DNA of 38,453 bases, from positions 1 to 38,453 of the forward strand of contig SXSC01000207.1 in the NCBI GenBank assembly GCA_005792355.1, read 5' to 3'. This DNA is from Opitutaceae bacterium (GTDB lineage Bacteria; Verrucomicrobiota; Verrucomicrobiia; Opitutales; Opitutaceae). Position 1 is the stretch's first letter; the number at the start of each line of letters is the position of its first letter. Positions 31,061-38,453 of the stretch are shown here, piece after piece. The notes below the pieces were generated by a model. That model had not been told where the DNA came from, did not search any database, and saw only the letters and a program-made list of their open reading frames with translations. The position numbers and the translations under genes are program-made.

Positions 31061-32734
31061 GTGTCCACACCCACTCCCCAGGCCGTCTTCCTTTCCTATG
31101 CGTCGCAGGATTCCGAAACCGCGCGGCGCATCTGCGATGCGCTGCAAGCCGCGGGCGTCGAAGTGTGGTTCGACCAGAGCGAACTGCGCGGCGGCGACGT
31201 CTGGGACCAGAAAATAAAAAAACAGATTCGCGAGTGCGCGTTGTTCCTGCCGGTGATCTCGGCGAACACGAATGCGCGCGCCGAGGGTTACTTCCGGCTG
31301 GAGTGGAAACTGGCCGTCGATCGTTCGCACCTCATGGCCGACGACGCGCCGTTCCTCGTGCCGGTGATGATCGACGAAATGCCCGACGCGACCGCGCGCG
31401 TGCCGGATCGCTTTCGCGAGGTGCAGTGGACGCGCGTGTTGACGGCCGAGGCCCCCGCGGCGTTTGCCGCGCGCGTGCTGGCGTTGCTGACGGGCGTGCC
31501 GGAACCGGCCCGGGCAGCGCCGCGCACCGATTCGTTGCGACCCGCGACGGCGGAAACAAAAACCAAACCGAGCGCCGTGGTGGAGCACCGGCCGCTGCTG
31601 GAGTGGCGCCCGGCACCCGACCAGATCGTGCCCAACACGAAATGGACCCTCGAGCGGAAGCTGGGGGAAGGCGGCTTTGGCGAGGCGTGGCTCGGCCGCC
31701 ACCAGACGATGAAGGAGCGGCGCGTGTTCAAGTTCTGCTTTCTCGAAGAGCGCGTGCGCTCGCTGAAACGCGAACTCACGCTCTTTCGCGTGATCAAGGA
31801 ACGCGTCGGCGGTCACCCGAACATCGTGCGGCTCCTCGATGTTCATTTCGACGCGCCGCCGTATTATGTGGAGATGGATTACGTGGACGGCCAGGACCTG
31901 AAATCCTGGTGCGCCCAGCAAGGCGGCGTGGAAAACACTCCGCTGGTCGCGCGGTTGGAGATCGTCGCGCAGATCGCCGACGCCCTGCACGCCGCGCACA
32001 CCGCCGGGGTCATCCACCGCGATGTGAAACCGGGAAATATTCTGGTCGCGCAGCCGGCGACACCCGGCGCCCAGCCGGTGGCCAAGCTCAGCGACTTTGG
32101 CATCGGGCAGGTGACCTCCGAGGAGGCACTCAGCGGCGTGACGAAGAGCGGCTTCACGCAGTCCATCGTGATCGACTCCTCGTCCGCGCGCTCCGGCACG
32201 CAGCTGTACATGGCGCCGGAGTTGCTCGTCGGCGAACCGGCCTCGGCCCACACCGACCTGTATTCGCTCGGCGTGGTGCTGTTTCAGCTCGTGGTCGGCG
32301 ACCTGCACCGTCCGCTGACGACCGACTGGCCGCGGGCGGTCGAGGATCCGATGTTGCGTGATGATTTGACGCGGTGCTTCGCGAGCCGGAACGAGGAACG
32401 TTTTGCCGGCGCCGATCTGCTGGCACAGAGCCTGCGCGCGTTTGAGCAGCGGCGCGCCGCCTACGCCCGCGAACAGGTCGCCGCCGCGGCGCGGCAGCGG
32501 GCGGCGCAGCGTTGGTGGGTTTTTCGCACCGTGGGCATCGCCGCGGTCGTCGTCGGGCTGGGCTCAAGCTTGATCTGGTTTCTCCAGCGCAATTCAAAGC
32601 TCCGCTGGGCACGGCAGCAGGCGCTGCCGGAGATCAACCGGATGGTCGATCTGGGCGACATTCCCGCCGCGTTTGCACTGGCGGTGGAAGCAGAGAAATA
32701 CCTCCCAGATGATCCGGCGTTGGCGGGCCTGTAG
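31061..32734 (+). CDS. TIR domain-Ser/Thr kinase-membrane protein, ending at a TAG inside a longer frame
   Basis: 557 residues from GTG 31061, just before the TIR domain. TIR domain (about 5-140): AVFLSYASQD, VEVWFDQSELRGGDVWD with candidate catalytic Glu E41, and YFRLEWKLAVDRSH. Bacterial TIR domains often hydrolyse NAD+. Kinase domain (about 190-465): LGEGGFGEAWLG, K224, HRDVKPGN with D321, SDFGIG with D345, MAPE, and TDLYSLGVVLFQL; Hanks-type and apparently active. A single membrane segment is near 490-508 (RTVGIAAVVVGLGSSLIWF), so the kinase is cytosolic. The frame ends at TAG 32732-32734 after DPALAGL, yet the same frame continues with PRIAAKGSVETAPASADIY. Relatives typically read L-W-P here, so TGG to TAG is the likely change. 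Confidence 0.85.
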   Translation: MSTPTPQAVFLSYASQDSETARRICDALQAAGVEVWFDQSELRGGDVWDQKIKKQIRECALFLPVISANTNARAEGYFRLEWKLAVDRSHLMADDAPFLVPVMIDEMPDATARVPDRFREVQWTRVLTAEAPAAFAARVLALLTGVPEPARAAPRTDSLRPATAETKTKPSAVVEHRPLLEWRPAPDQIVPNTKWTLERKLGEGGFGEAWLGRHQTMKERRVFKFCFLEERVRSLKRELTLFRVIKERVGGHPNIVRLLDVHFDAPPYYVEMDYVDGQDLKSWCAQQGGVENTPLVARLEIVAQIADALHAAHTAGVIHRDVKPGNILVAQPATPGAQPVAKLSDFGIGQVTSEEALSGVTKSGFTQSIVIDSSSARSGTQLYMAPELLVGEPASAHTDLYSLGVVLFQLVVGDLHRPLTTDWPRAVEDPMLRDDLTRCFASRNEERFAGADLLAQSLRAFEQRRAAYAREQVAAAARQRAAQRWWVFRTVGIAAVVVGLGSSLIWFLQRNSKLRWARQQALPEINRMVDLGDIPAAFALAVEAEKYLPDDPALAGL

Positions 32735-32758
32735 CCGCGGATTGCCGCGAAGGGCAGC

Positions 32759-34522
32759 GTGGAGACGGCTCCGGCCAGTGCCGACATTTACATTAAGGAG
32801 TATAAGAAGCCGGATTCCGCATGGCGGTTGCTGGGCAAGTCGCCGGTGAAGGGCATCCGCCTCCCAAAGGTCTACCTCCGGTGGCAGTATCGTGCGGAGG
32901 GGTATGAAGTGATGGAGCTCGCTGCGCCGTTGAGGTCCAAGATGAAAGTTGCCTTGCTCAAGATCGGCCAACTTCCCGCAGGCATGGTGCTCGTCTCGGG
33001 CCGCCGCACGGCTGCCACCCTCACCGGGTTTCCATCGGTCACGCTGGGAGACTACTTTATTGACCGGCACGAGGTCTCGAACCGGCAATTCAAGGAATTC
33101 GTCGACCATGGCGGCTATGCCAAGGGAGATTACTGGAAGCAGGCCTTGGTGAAAGACGGCAAGACGCGACGCTGGGCGGAAGCGGTGGCGGATTTTCGCG
33201 ATACCACCGGGAAGCCAGGCCCGGCGACATGGACGAACGGGACCTACCCTGCCGGACAGGAAGAATATCCGGTGACCGGCGTCTGTTGGTTTGAAGCTGC
33301 CGCTTATGCGGAATTTGCCGGCAAGCGACTGCCCTCCGCGTCCCACTGGTCCGCGGCGGCCCAGTCCGACGCGTTCGGGTCAATCGTGCCATTGAGCAAC
33401 TTCTCCGGAAAGGGGCTCGTGCGCGCCGGGAGTTACCAAGGCATGAGTGCTGTCGGCGCCTACGACATGGCTGGCAACGCGAGGGAGTGGTGTTGGAACG
33501 AGGCGGGACCCGACTCGCGTTTTCTCCTAGGGGGCGGGTGGAGTGATCCTGATTACACGTTTGCGATGCGAAACGCCGCGTCGCCATTCGACCGCTCCAC
33601 GTTAAACGGATTGCGCTGCATCAAATTGCTCGCTCCAGACACCCTCCCCAAGGAAGTGGATGCCGCGATTGTCCCCGAGACCCGGGATTATTCAAAGGAA
33701 ACCCCCGTGAGCGACGAATCCTTCCAGGTTTTTCGCAGCCTTTTTTCCTACGACAAGACGCCGCTGGACGCCCGGCTCGACAGCAGCAACGATACTAATC
33801 CGGATTGGAGGGAGGAAAAGGTGTCATTCCATGCCGCCTACGGTAACGAGCGAATGGGCGCGCTAATGTATCTCCCCAAGAAAACCCTACCGCCCTACCA
33901 GACGGTGGTGTTTTTTCCAGGCTCCGGCGCCCAAAATATCAAGTCGAGCGAGGGGCTGCGGATCGACCTTCGCGCTGAATTTGTTCTTCGGCACGGCCGG
34001 GCTTTTGTCTACCCGATCTACAAAGGAACCTACGAGCGCCGACTCGGCACCAATTCGTGGGAGCTCGGAGAACGGGCCTACCGCGATTTTGTCGTCCAGC
34101 TTTCACAGGACTTGGGCCGAACCCTCGACTATCTGGAAACCCGTTCGGATCTCCAAAGCGACAAAATCGGTTATCTCGGGGTGAGCTGGGGAGCGGCGAT
34201 CGGCCCGGTCCTTCTGGCGGTGGAGAATCGTGTCAAGGTCGGCGTGCTCGTAGGCGGCGGCTTCGATACTGGCAAAGGGCTGCCAGAAATCGAGCCCATC
34301 AACTTTGCCCCACGCGTCACGATCCCAACGCTGATGCTCAACGGTCGCTACGACTTTCGATTCCCGCTCGAGTCGCTGCAGAAGCCCATGTTCCGCCTGC
34401 TTGGCACTCCGCCTGAGCGGAAGCGCCACAAACTCTACGACGCAGGTCACGGCCTGTCGGGAGATCAGATTTCAAAGGATGTCCTCGACTGGCTGGACAA
34501 ATATCTCGGGCCGGTGAAGTGA
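32759..34522 (+). CDS. PEGA-like/formylglycine-generating-enzyme-like/alpha-beta hydrolase protein (downstream half of split gene)
   Basis: 587 residues from GTG 32759; GAAGGG 9-14 bases upstream could serve as a ribosome-binding site. The frame is continuous with the TIR-kinase gene except for TAG 32732-32734. PEGA-like segment: VETAPASADIYIKEY to WQYRAEGYEVME. FGE/SUMF1-like domain (about residues 75-300): YFIDRHEVSNRQFKEFVDHG, YPVTGVCWFEAAAYAEFAGK, GAYDMAGNAREWCWNE, LGGGWSDPDYTF and LRCIKL. Alpha/beta hydrolase (about 330-587): GVSWGA with S476, D532 in NGRYDF and H564 in AGHGLS. Made as part of the fusion it would lie outside the membrane; made alone it has no export signal. Substrates are unknown. 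Confidence 0.8.
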   Translation: METAPASADIYIKEYKKPDSAWRLLGKSPVKGIRLPKVYLRWQYRAEGYEVMELAAPLRSKMKVALLKIGQLPAGMVLVSGRRTAATLTGFPSVTLGDYFIDRHEVSNRQFKEFVDHGGYAKGDYWKQALVKDGKTRRWAEAVADFRDTTGKPGPATWTNGTYPAGQEEYPVTGVCWFEAAAYAEFAGKRLPSASHWSAAAQSDAFGSIVPLSNFSGKGLVRAGSYQGMSAVGAYDMAGNAREWCWNEAGPDSRFLLGGGWSDPDYTFAMRNAASPFDRSTLNGLRCIKLLAPDTLPKEVDAAIVPETRDYSKETPVSDESFQVFRSLFSYDKTPLDARLDSSNDTNPDWREEKVSFHAAYGNERMGALMYLPKKTLPPYQTVVFFPGSGAQNIKSSEGLRIDLRAEFVLRHGRAFVYPIYKGTYERRLGTNSWELGERAYRDFVVQLSQDLGRTLDYLETRSDLQSDKIGYLGVSWGAAIGPVLLAVENRVKVGVLVGGGFDTGKGLPEIEPINFAPRVTIPTLMLNGRYDFRFPLESLQKPMFRLLGTPPERKRHKLYDAGHGLSGDQISKDVLDWLDKYLGPVK

Positions 34523-34594
34523 GGGTGATTCGAGTCGCTTGTGGGTTCGGCGTTGGTCGGACTGACGCTCTGAGCCAACGATTCAGCTGAGCGA

Positions 34595-34676
34595 TAGGGC
34601 GAGGTGTCCCCGCCGAGCCAGTACGAGCGGCGGCTTGTCTGCCGTAGACACGGCGCACCGGAGACGGTTCGCCCTA
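34595..34676. repeat. Inverted repeat with inner stems, TAGGGCGA / TCGCCCTA
   Basis: Outer arms at 34595-34602 and 34669-34676 are perfect 8-bp complements. Inner sequences such as GGCGG...CCG can form further stems. It begins about 70 bp after the hydrolase stop and ends four bases before the palindrome array. A terminator or a dispersed repeat of the kind seen at 37047-37121 are both possible. Confidence 0.55.
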
Positions 34677-34679
34677 CCA

Positions 34680-34859
34680 GTCACGTATCACGTGACAAAG
34701 GCAGATTTTTCGCGTGCGCCTTTTGTCACGTATTACGTGACAAAAGCGGATTCCTCACGGAAGGATCTTTTCACGTATCGAGTGACAAAGCCCGATTTGG
34801 CGTGAAAGAGTCTTGTCACGTATTACGTGACAAACGAATCAGGCGGCGGGGCGGGCCGG
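34680..34859. repeat. Four-unit array of palindromes, 45-bp period
   Basis: Units start at 34680, 34725, 34770 and 34815. Each opens with a palindrome: GTCACGTATCACGTGAC, GTCACGTATTACGTGAC, a decayed TTCACGTATCGAGTGAC and GTCACGTATTACGTGAC. Unit 2 extends to 27 nt of perfect symmetry (34720-34746). The remaining 28 bases of units 1-3 share AAA and a GATT at the same offset, so they are diverged copies rather than unrelated spacers. Unit 4 decays after its palindrome. The last palindrome ends 85 bp before the S9 peptidase start. A cooperative operator array is the simplest reading. Confidence 0.8.
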
Positions 34860-34918
34860 CGGGAGAATCGGCGGGCAGGTTTTGACTCGGGGCCGAAGGG
34901 GCTCAGTTTCATCCAACC

Positions 34919-37012
34919 ATGAGAATCCTCACCCGGCTGGTTGTGCTCGTTCTTGCCGTTTCGTCCGCCTTCGCCGCGGAAAAACGTCCACTCACCCCGG
35001 CAGACCTCTGGGCCATCAAACGCGTCGGCAGCCCGGCGCTTTCGCCCGACGGCAAGACCGTGGTGTTCACGGTGCAGGAGTGGTCGGTCGACAAAAACAA
35101 GAGCACGTCAAACCTCTGGCTCGTCGACGTCACCGGTGGCGAGCCGCGCCGGCTCACGACCGCCAACGCATCCGACGGCTCGCCGGTGTGGAGCCCGGAC
35201 GGCACGCGGATCGCGTTTCTCTCGAAGCGGGGCGACGACGAAAACGCCTCGCTCTATGTGCTGCGCCGCGACGGCGGTGAAGCGGAGAAAATCCTCGAAC
35301 TCCCCTACCCGCTCGCCACGCCGAAGTGGATGCCCGACGGCAAAGCGGTGGTCGTGCAGACGAAGGTGATCCCCGAACTTGTCGGCAAGTGGGCGAAGGC
35401 CGACCTCGCGGCGATGAAGAAGGAAATCAAGCGCCGCAAGGATTCGAAGATGACGGCGAAGGTGACGGAGAACCGCCAGTATCGCTACTTCGACGCGTGG
35501 CTCACCGACAATCTCGCGAGCCGGCTGCTCGTGGTCGACGTGGCGACGAAACAATTCAAGGACCTCACACCGGGGCGCGACAACCTGTTTTCCAATGGCG
35601 GCGACGCGACGTTCGATGTCGCGCCCGACGGCAGGTCGATCGTGCTCACGATGAATTCCACGCCGCCACCGTTTCGCGAGGACAACAACGCCGACCTCTA
35701 CCTCGTGCCGACCGATGGCAGCGGCGCGCTGAAAATCCTCACCGCCGAAAACAAGGGCACCGATTCGTCGCCGACCTTCGCGCCCGACGGCAAGTCACTC
35801 GTGTATACCCGCACCAAGACCACAATTCACAATGGCGAGAGCCGACGCCTCTGGCGGCACGATCTTGCGACCGGAAAAAACTCCCCGCTCACGGAGCAGC
35901 ACGACTGGTCGATCGACGAAATCAAGTTCTCCACCGACGGCCGCACGCTCTGGCTGACGGCGGAGGAAAAGGGCCTGCTGCCAATTTTCCGATTTGCGGC
36001 CGACGGTTCCGGCCCGCTGGTGCCCATGTTCAAGGAAGGCACCGCCACGTCAGTCGACGTGGTGGGCAACACCACGGTATTTCTCAACGACAGCACCAAC
36101 CGGCCCGGCGAGCTGTTCGCGCTCAACGGCGACGGGTCACGGCGCGCGCTGACGCGTTTCAACGAACCGTTCATGGCGCAGTTTGATCTCGGGCGCGCGG
36201 AGAGCTACTGGTTCAAGGGCGCGGCGGGGGCGGACATCCGTGGTTGGCTGGTCTATCCGCCCGGCTACGACGCGGCGAAGACCTATCCGTTGGTGCAGCT
36301 GATGCACGGGGGCCCGCACACGATGAATCGCGACTCGTGGAGCTACCGCTGGAACACGCAGATTTTTGCCGCGACCGGCGCGATCGTCACGTGGGTGGAT
36401 CGCCATGGCTCGACGGGCTACGGGGAAAAGTTTGCGATGAGCATCGTCAACCAATGGGGCGACATGCCGTTCGAGGACATTATGAAGTCGACGGATTTCC
36501 TGCTGCAGAAATTCCCGAATGTTGATCGCGAACGCCTCGCGGCCGCCGGGGCGAGCTACGGTGGCTACATGGCGGCGTGGGTGCTCGGGCACACCGAACG
36601 CTTCAAGTGCATCATCAATCACGCGGGCGTGAACAGTTCCTATGCGCAATACGCCACGGACGCGCCGCACGGCTTTCCGCAGGTGATGGGCGGCACGCCG
36701 TGGGGCGACGTCGCGGGCCTGCAGCGCCAGAACCCGATGTTCTACGCGAAGAATTTCAAGACCCCGACGCTCGTCCTCCACGGTGAACTCGATTACCGCG
36801 TGCCCTACGGCAACGGCCTCGAGCTCTACGGTGTGCTGCAGGCGATGGGCGTGCCGTCGCGGCTGGTGGTGTATCCGAACGAAAACCACTGGGTGCTCTC
36901 GCCGCAGAACGCGATTTACTGGCACTGGGAGATGCAGAGCTGGCTCGCGCGCCACATCGGTGTGAAGCCGACGCTGGAGCAGCCGGTGTTTGCGAGCGCT
37001 GACACGAAATAG
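34919..37012 (+). CDS. S9-family prolyl oligopeptidase/dipeptidyl aminopeptidase-like secreted peptidase
   Basis: 697 residues. Signal peptide RLVVLVLAVSSAFA, then AEKRPLTPADLWAIKRVGSP. The N-terminal two thirds form a PD40-type beta-propeller with repeated SPDGKTVVFT, SPDGTRIAFLSK and APDGKSLVYTR. The C-terminal alpha/beta-hydrolase domain has catalytic S546 in GASYGGYM, D625 in GELDYRVPYGNG and H657 in NENHWVL. LMHGGPHTMNRDSW forms the oxyanion region. This order is that of the acylaminoacyl/dipeptidyl peptidase branch, which trims short peptides. Export to the periplasm is inferred from the signal. The upstream palindrome array is the obvious candidate for its regulation. Confidence 0.92.
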   Translation: MRILTRLVVLVLAVSSAFAAEKRPLTPADLWAIKRVGSPALSPDGKTVVFTVQEWSVDKNKSTSNLWLVDVTGGEPRRLTTANASDGSPVWSPDGTRIAFLSKRGDDENASLYVLRRDGGEAEKILELPYPLATPKWMPDGKAVVVQTKVIPELVGKWAKADLAAMKKEIKRRKDSKMTAKVTENRQYRYFDAWLTDNLASRLLVVDVATKQFKDLTPGRDNLFSNGGDATFDVAPDGRSIVLTMNSTPPPFREDNNADLYLVPTDGSGALKILTAENKGTDSSPTFAPDGKSLVYTRTKTTIHNGESRRLWRHDLATGKNSPLTEQHDWSIDEIKFSTDGRTLWLTAEEKGLLPIFRFAADGSGPLVPMFKEGTATSVDVVGNTTVFLNDSTNRPGELFALNGDGSRRALTRFNEPFMAQFDLGRAESYWFKGAAGADIRGWLVYPPGYDAAKTYPLVQLMHGGPHTMNRDSWSYRWNTQIFAATGAIVTWVDRHGSTGYGEKFAMSIVNQWGDMPFEDIMKSTDFLLQKFPNVDRERLAAAGASYGGYMAAWVLGHTERFKCIINHAGVNSSYAQYATDAPHGFPQVMGGTPWGDVAGLQRQNPMFYAKNFKTPTLVLHGELDYRVPYGNGLELYGVLQAMGVPSRLVVYPNENHWVLSPQNAIYWHWEMQSWLARHIGVKPTLEQPVFASADTK

Positions 37013-37046
37013 GCGGCGCAGGATAAACCTTTCGCGACGCACCGAA

Positions 37047-37121
37047 GGTGGGGCCCGCTCACCGAGCGGGCCTTCTGGCAAAGGATGGCAGCCGAGGTCC
37101 GCTCGGAGAGCGGACCCCACC
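37047..37121. repeat. Double-hairpin element between convergent genes
   Basis: Outer arms GGTGGGG (37047-37053) and CCCCACC (37115-37121) enclose two hairpins: GGCCCGCT/AGCGGGCC (37052-37059, 37065-37072) and GGTCCGCTC/GAGCGGACC (37096-37104, 37108-37116). The whole could fold as a branched structure. It lies 34 bp after the S9 stop and could terminate transcription from both sides, although no T-run follows directly. It may be a dispersed repeat. Confidence 0.75.
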
Positions 37122-37172
37122 GGCGTGGTGCGCGCCGACGGCACCGCGCGACGGTCAGACCAATCGTACTGC

Positions 37173-38453
37173 CTACTTTTTCGATTCGACTGTCGCGCCC
37201 GCAGGTGCGGCGGCCACCACCGCCGGCGCCGGTGCCCAAAAATAGCGCCCGGTCTGCACGCGTTTCCAGCGGATAAAGATCGCCGCGGCCGCCAGCACCA
37301 CAAAGAGCACCCAGAAAGTCACGCGACGTTTCTGCTTTGCAGCCTCCTTGTCCTCGTAGGGATCCTCGAGCGAGCGGTGCGAGCCGGCGGGGAGCGTGGC
37401 GATGTCGGTGAGCGCGGTGCCGAACGGGATGTTGATCTTCACGCGGCCATTCACCGCCCAGCCGTTGCCCTCCAGAATGGGGCCCAACGTCCGCTGCCGC
37501 AGCTTCAGCCACGCGATGATCATCGAGGGCCCCGAAATCGCGAGGATGACGCCGATCACCCCGAGGGGCATCCACAGGCCGAGGCCGAAAAAGGCCCCCA
37601 TGATCGCGCCAAAGGCCGCGGTGATGCCACCGACCGCGACACCGAGGGCGGCGACCGTGCCGATGTCGATCTTCTTGGGTTCGGCCCTGGCCTTGTCGGC
37701 GTTGGCGGTTTTCTCCGCGGTCGCGGCGAGTTTGCCGGAGGCCTCGGCGTCGGCGGCGGCGGCGCGTTTAGCCACCTGCTCCTCGATGAACCGGATGAAT
37801 TTCTTGTAGGGTGCGAAGAACGCCTGCCGGATGCCGATCGGATTGTCCACGATGCCGGTGATCACGACATCCCAGTCGCGTCCGGCCCGGTCGTAGAATA
37901 CCCCGCGGCGGCCGACGAACAGGTAGTCGCTGTCGCCCTGGGTGAAGCAGGCCGCGACGGTCATCGGAGGGGAGCCCGGACGCGTGCAGGCGCAGTAGGC
38001 GATGTAGGCCTTGCTCATCGCGGCGATCGGATTGGGGGCGTCGACCCGAATGCAAAATTCCGTGGAGCGACTGTCGAGATACAGCGTGCCGACCTGGAAG
38101 ACGGCCCATCGATCCCGCGAATAGAAGTCGGCAAAGTTGGCGAAATTGTGGAGCAGACTGCGCAGGTCGCGGTGGTAGCGCGCGAGCCGCTCCACGCCGG
38201 CGATTGCAGCAAACTCGGGCGCCAGCGTGGCGTCCTGGGCAATCAGCGCGGCGAGGGTCTCCCGACCCTTGCCCGCGAGAATCTCCCGGGCGCGGTCGAC
38301 ACCGAGTTTTTCGGGCTCCAGGGCACAATTCGTGGGTGAAACGAGTGTAGGCTCCAGGGCACAATTCGTGGGTGAAACGAGTGTATAAGTCGAAAGCGTG
38401 AGAGAATTCAAGGCAGCTGGGAAAGGGGCGGGTTGGGCAACTATCGCACCCAC
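37173..38453 (-). CDS. Hypothetical membrane protein, 5' end probably outside the window
   Basis: At least 426 residues, with the frame open to the window edge (a GTG lies at 38453), so the true start is unknown. A soluble part comes first: AREILAGKGRETLAALIAQD, YHRDLRSLLHNFANFADFYS, TLYLDSRSTEFCIRVDAPNP, and FVGRRGVFYDRAGRDWDVVI. An Ala/Lys-rich linker follows (about 240-275). Membrane segments are VAVGGITAAFGAIMGAFFGLG, plus MPLGVIGVILAISGPSMIIAW and VTFWVLFVVLAAAAIFI. No family or catalytic motif was recognised. Near the 5' end a 36-bp exact duplication adds 12 residues (LVSPTNCALEPT). Confidence 0.7.
   Translation of the reverse strand: MGAIVAQPAPFPAALNSLTLSTYTLVSPTNCALEPTLVSPTNCALEPEKLGVDRAREILAGKGRETLAALIAQDATLAPEFAAIAGVERLARYHRDLRSLLHNFANFADFYSRDRWAVFQVGTLYLDSRSTEFCIRVDAPNPIAAMSKAYIAYCACTRPGSPPMTVAACFTQGDSDYLFVGRRGVFYDRAGRDWDVVITGIVDNPIGIRQAFFAPYKKFIRFIEEQVAKRAAAADAEASGKLAATAEKTANADKARAEPKKIDIGTVAALGVAVGGITAAFGAIMGAFFGLGLWMPLGVIGVILAISGPSMIIAWLKLRQRTLGPILEGNGWAVNGRVKINIPFGTALTDIATLPAGSHRSLEDPYEDKEAAKQKRRVTFWVLFVVLAAAAIFIRWKRVQTGRYFWAPAPAVVAAAPAGATVESKK
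38314..38385. repeat. Exact 36-bp tandem duplication
   Basis: The unit that begins GGCTCCAGGGCACAATTCGT is repeated without a mismatch at 38314-38349 and 38350-38385. The length is a multiple of three, so the minus-strand frame stays open and gains a second LVSPTNCALEPT. It may lie upstream of the true start of the membrane-protein gene. Confidence 0.9.

Larger units (their letters stand above)
34523..34918. other. Gene-free regulatory stretch upstream of the S9 peptidase
   Basis: 396 bp holding an inverted repeat (34595-34676) and a four-unit 45-bp palindrome array (34680-34859). No convincing protein gene. An open frame across the array encodes 15-residue repeats (for example HVLRDKSGFLTEGSF), but these are explained by the DNA period being divisible by three. 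Promoter elements were not identified with confidence. Confidence 0.6.

Noticed and set aside
30797..32308. 503-residue minus-strand frame across the TIR-kinase gene
   Set aside because: Only its last 67 codons (from ATG 31000) look like a gene; the remainder is antisense to the TIR and kinase domains.
34680..34859. CRISPR array
   Set aside because: The repeat is a short perfect palindrome, the intervening bases of units 1-3 are related to one another, only four units exist and no cas gene is nearby.
34604..34885. A 93-residue protein with 15-residue repeats (HVLRDKSGFLTEGSF)
   Set aside because: The periodicity comes from the 45-bp DNA array, there is no ribosome-binding site, and the frame also runs through an upstream inverted repeat.

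Overview
The window reads like a chromosomal stretch of a GC-rich, Gram-negative member of the Verrucomicrobiota, most likely an Opitutales/Opitutaceae relative. This is inferred from gene content and style: a TonB-dependent receptor with an N-terminal carboxypeptidase-regulatory-like domain and no SusD, a ThuA-like secreted protein, a very long secreted protein ending in two copies of an NDNWGG-type module, a TIR/kinase/formylglycine-generating-enzyme-like gene, and many short palindromic repeats in the intergenic DNA. No rRNA, tRNA, CRISPR array or intact insertion sequence was seen.

Layout. 1-6.5 kb: an HTH-like gene fragment beside a palindrome, a ThuA-like protein overlapping a VF530-type DNA-binding protein, a site-2 protease, a GreB-like factor with a shortened coiled coil, a Tat-exported metallo-beta-lactamase-fold hydrolase and a nitrilase-family amidohydrolase. 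6.5-17 kb: a TonB-dependent receptor, the tail of an ISAzo13-type transposase, a lytic transglycosylase and a 2038-residue secreted metalloprotease-like protein with about 17 tandem repeats. 17.4-20.5 kb: miaB, a four-helix-bundle gene bracketed by inverted pyrimidine/purine tracts, a membrane protein and a guanylate kinase. 20.5-24.9 kb: an NAD-synthesis cluster nadA-nadC-nadB on the minus strand, with a PIN-domain toxin-antitoxin pair sitting between nadC and nadB. 25.3-30.7 kb: tightly packed plus-strand genes (small membrane protein, DUF985 cupin, pdxH; then, after a hairpin, histidine kinase, SixA phosphatase, RmlD-like reductase and lipoate-ligase-like protein), several overlapping by four bases. 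30.8-34.5 kb: a small minus-strand ORF and a TIR-kinase gene followed, in the same reading frame after one TAG codon, by a PEGA/formylglycine-enzyme/alpha-beta-hydrolase ORF. 34.5-38.4 kb: a 45-bp-period palindrome array, an S9 peptidase, a double-hairpin element and a membrane protein running off the window end.

Functional themes. nadA, nadC and nadB cover the route from aspartate to nicotinate mononucleotide. pdxH makes pyridoxal phosphate, and the lipoate-ligase-like gene suggests further cofactor work. The histidine kinase carries a C-terminal receiver that has lost its phosphorylatable Asp and is followed directly by SixA, suggesting a phosphorelay whose phosphate is taken up or removed elsewhere.

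The signals most worth a second look are (i) the TAG that splits an otherwise continuous TIR-kinase-TM-PEGA-FGE-hydrolase frame, (ii) the palindrome family sharing the core ACGTAWTACGT, including a four-unit array with exact 45-bp spacing, (iii) the four-helix-bundle cassette with terminal inverted repeats beginning inside the miaB stop codon, and (iv) the toxin-antitoxin pair inside the nad cluster. All family assignments come from reading motifs by eye; no database search was run.
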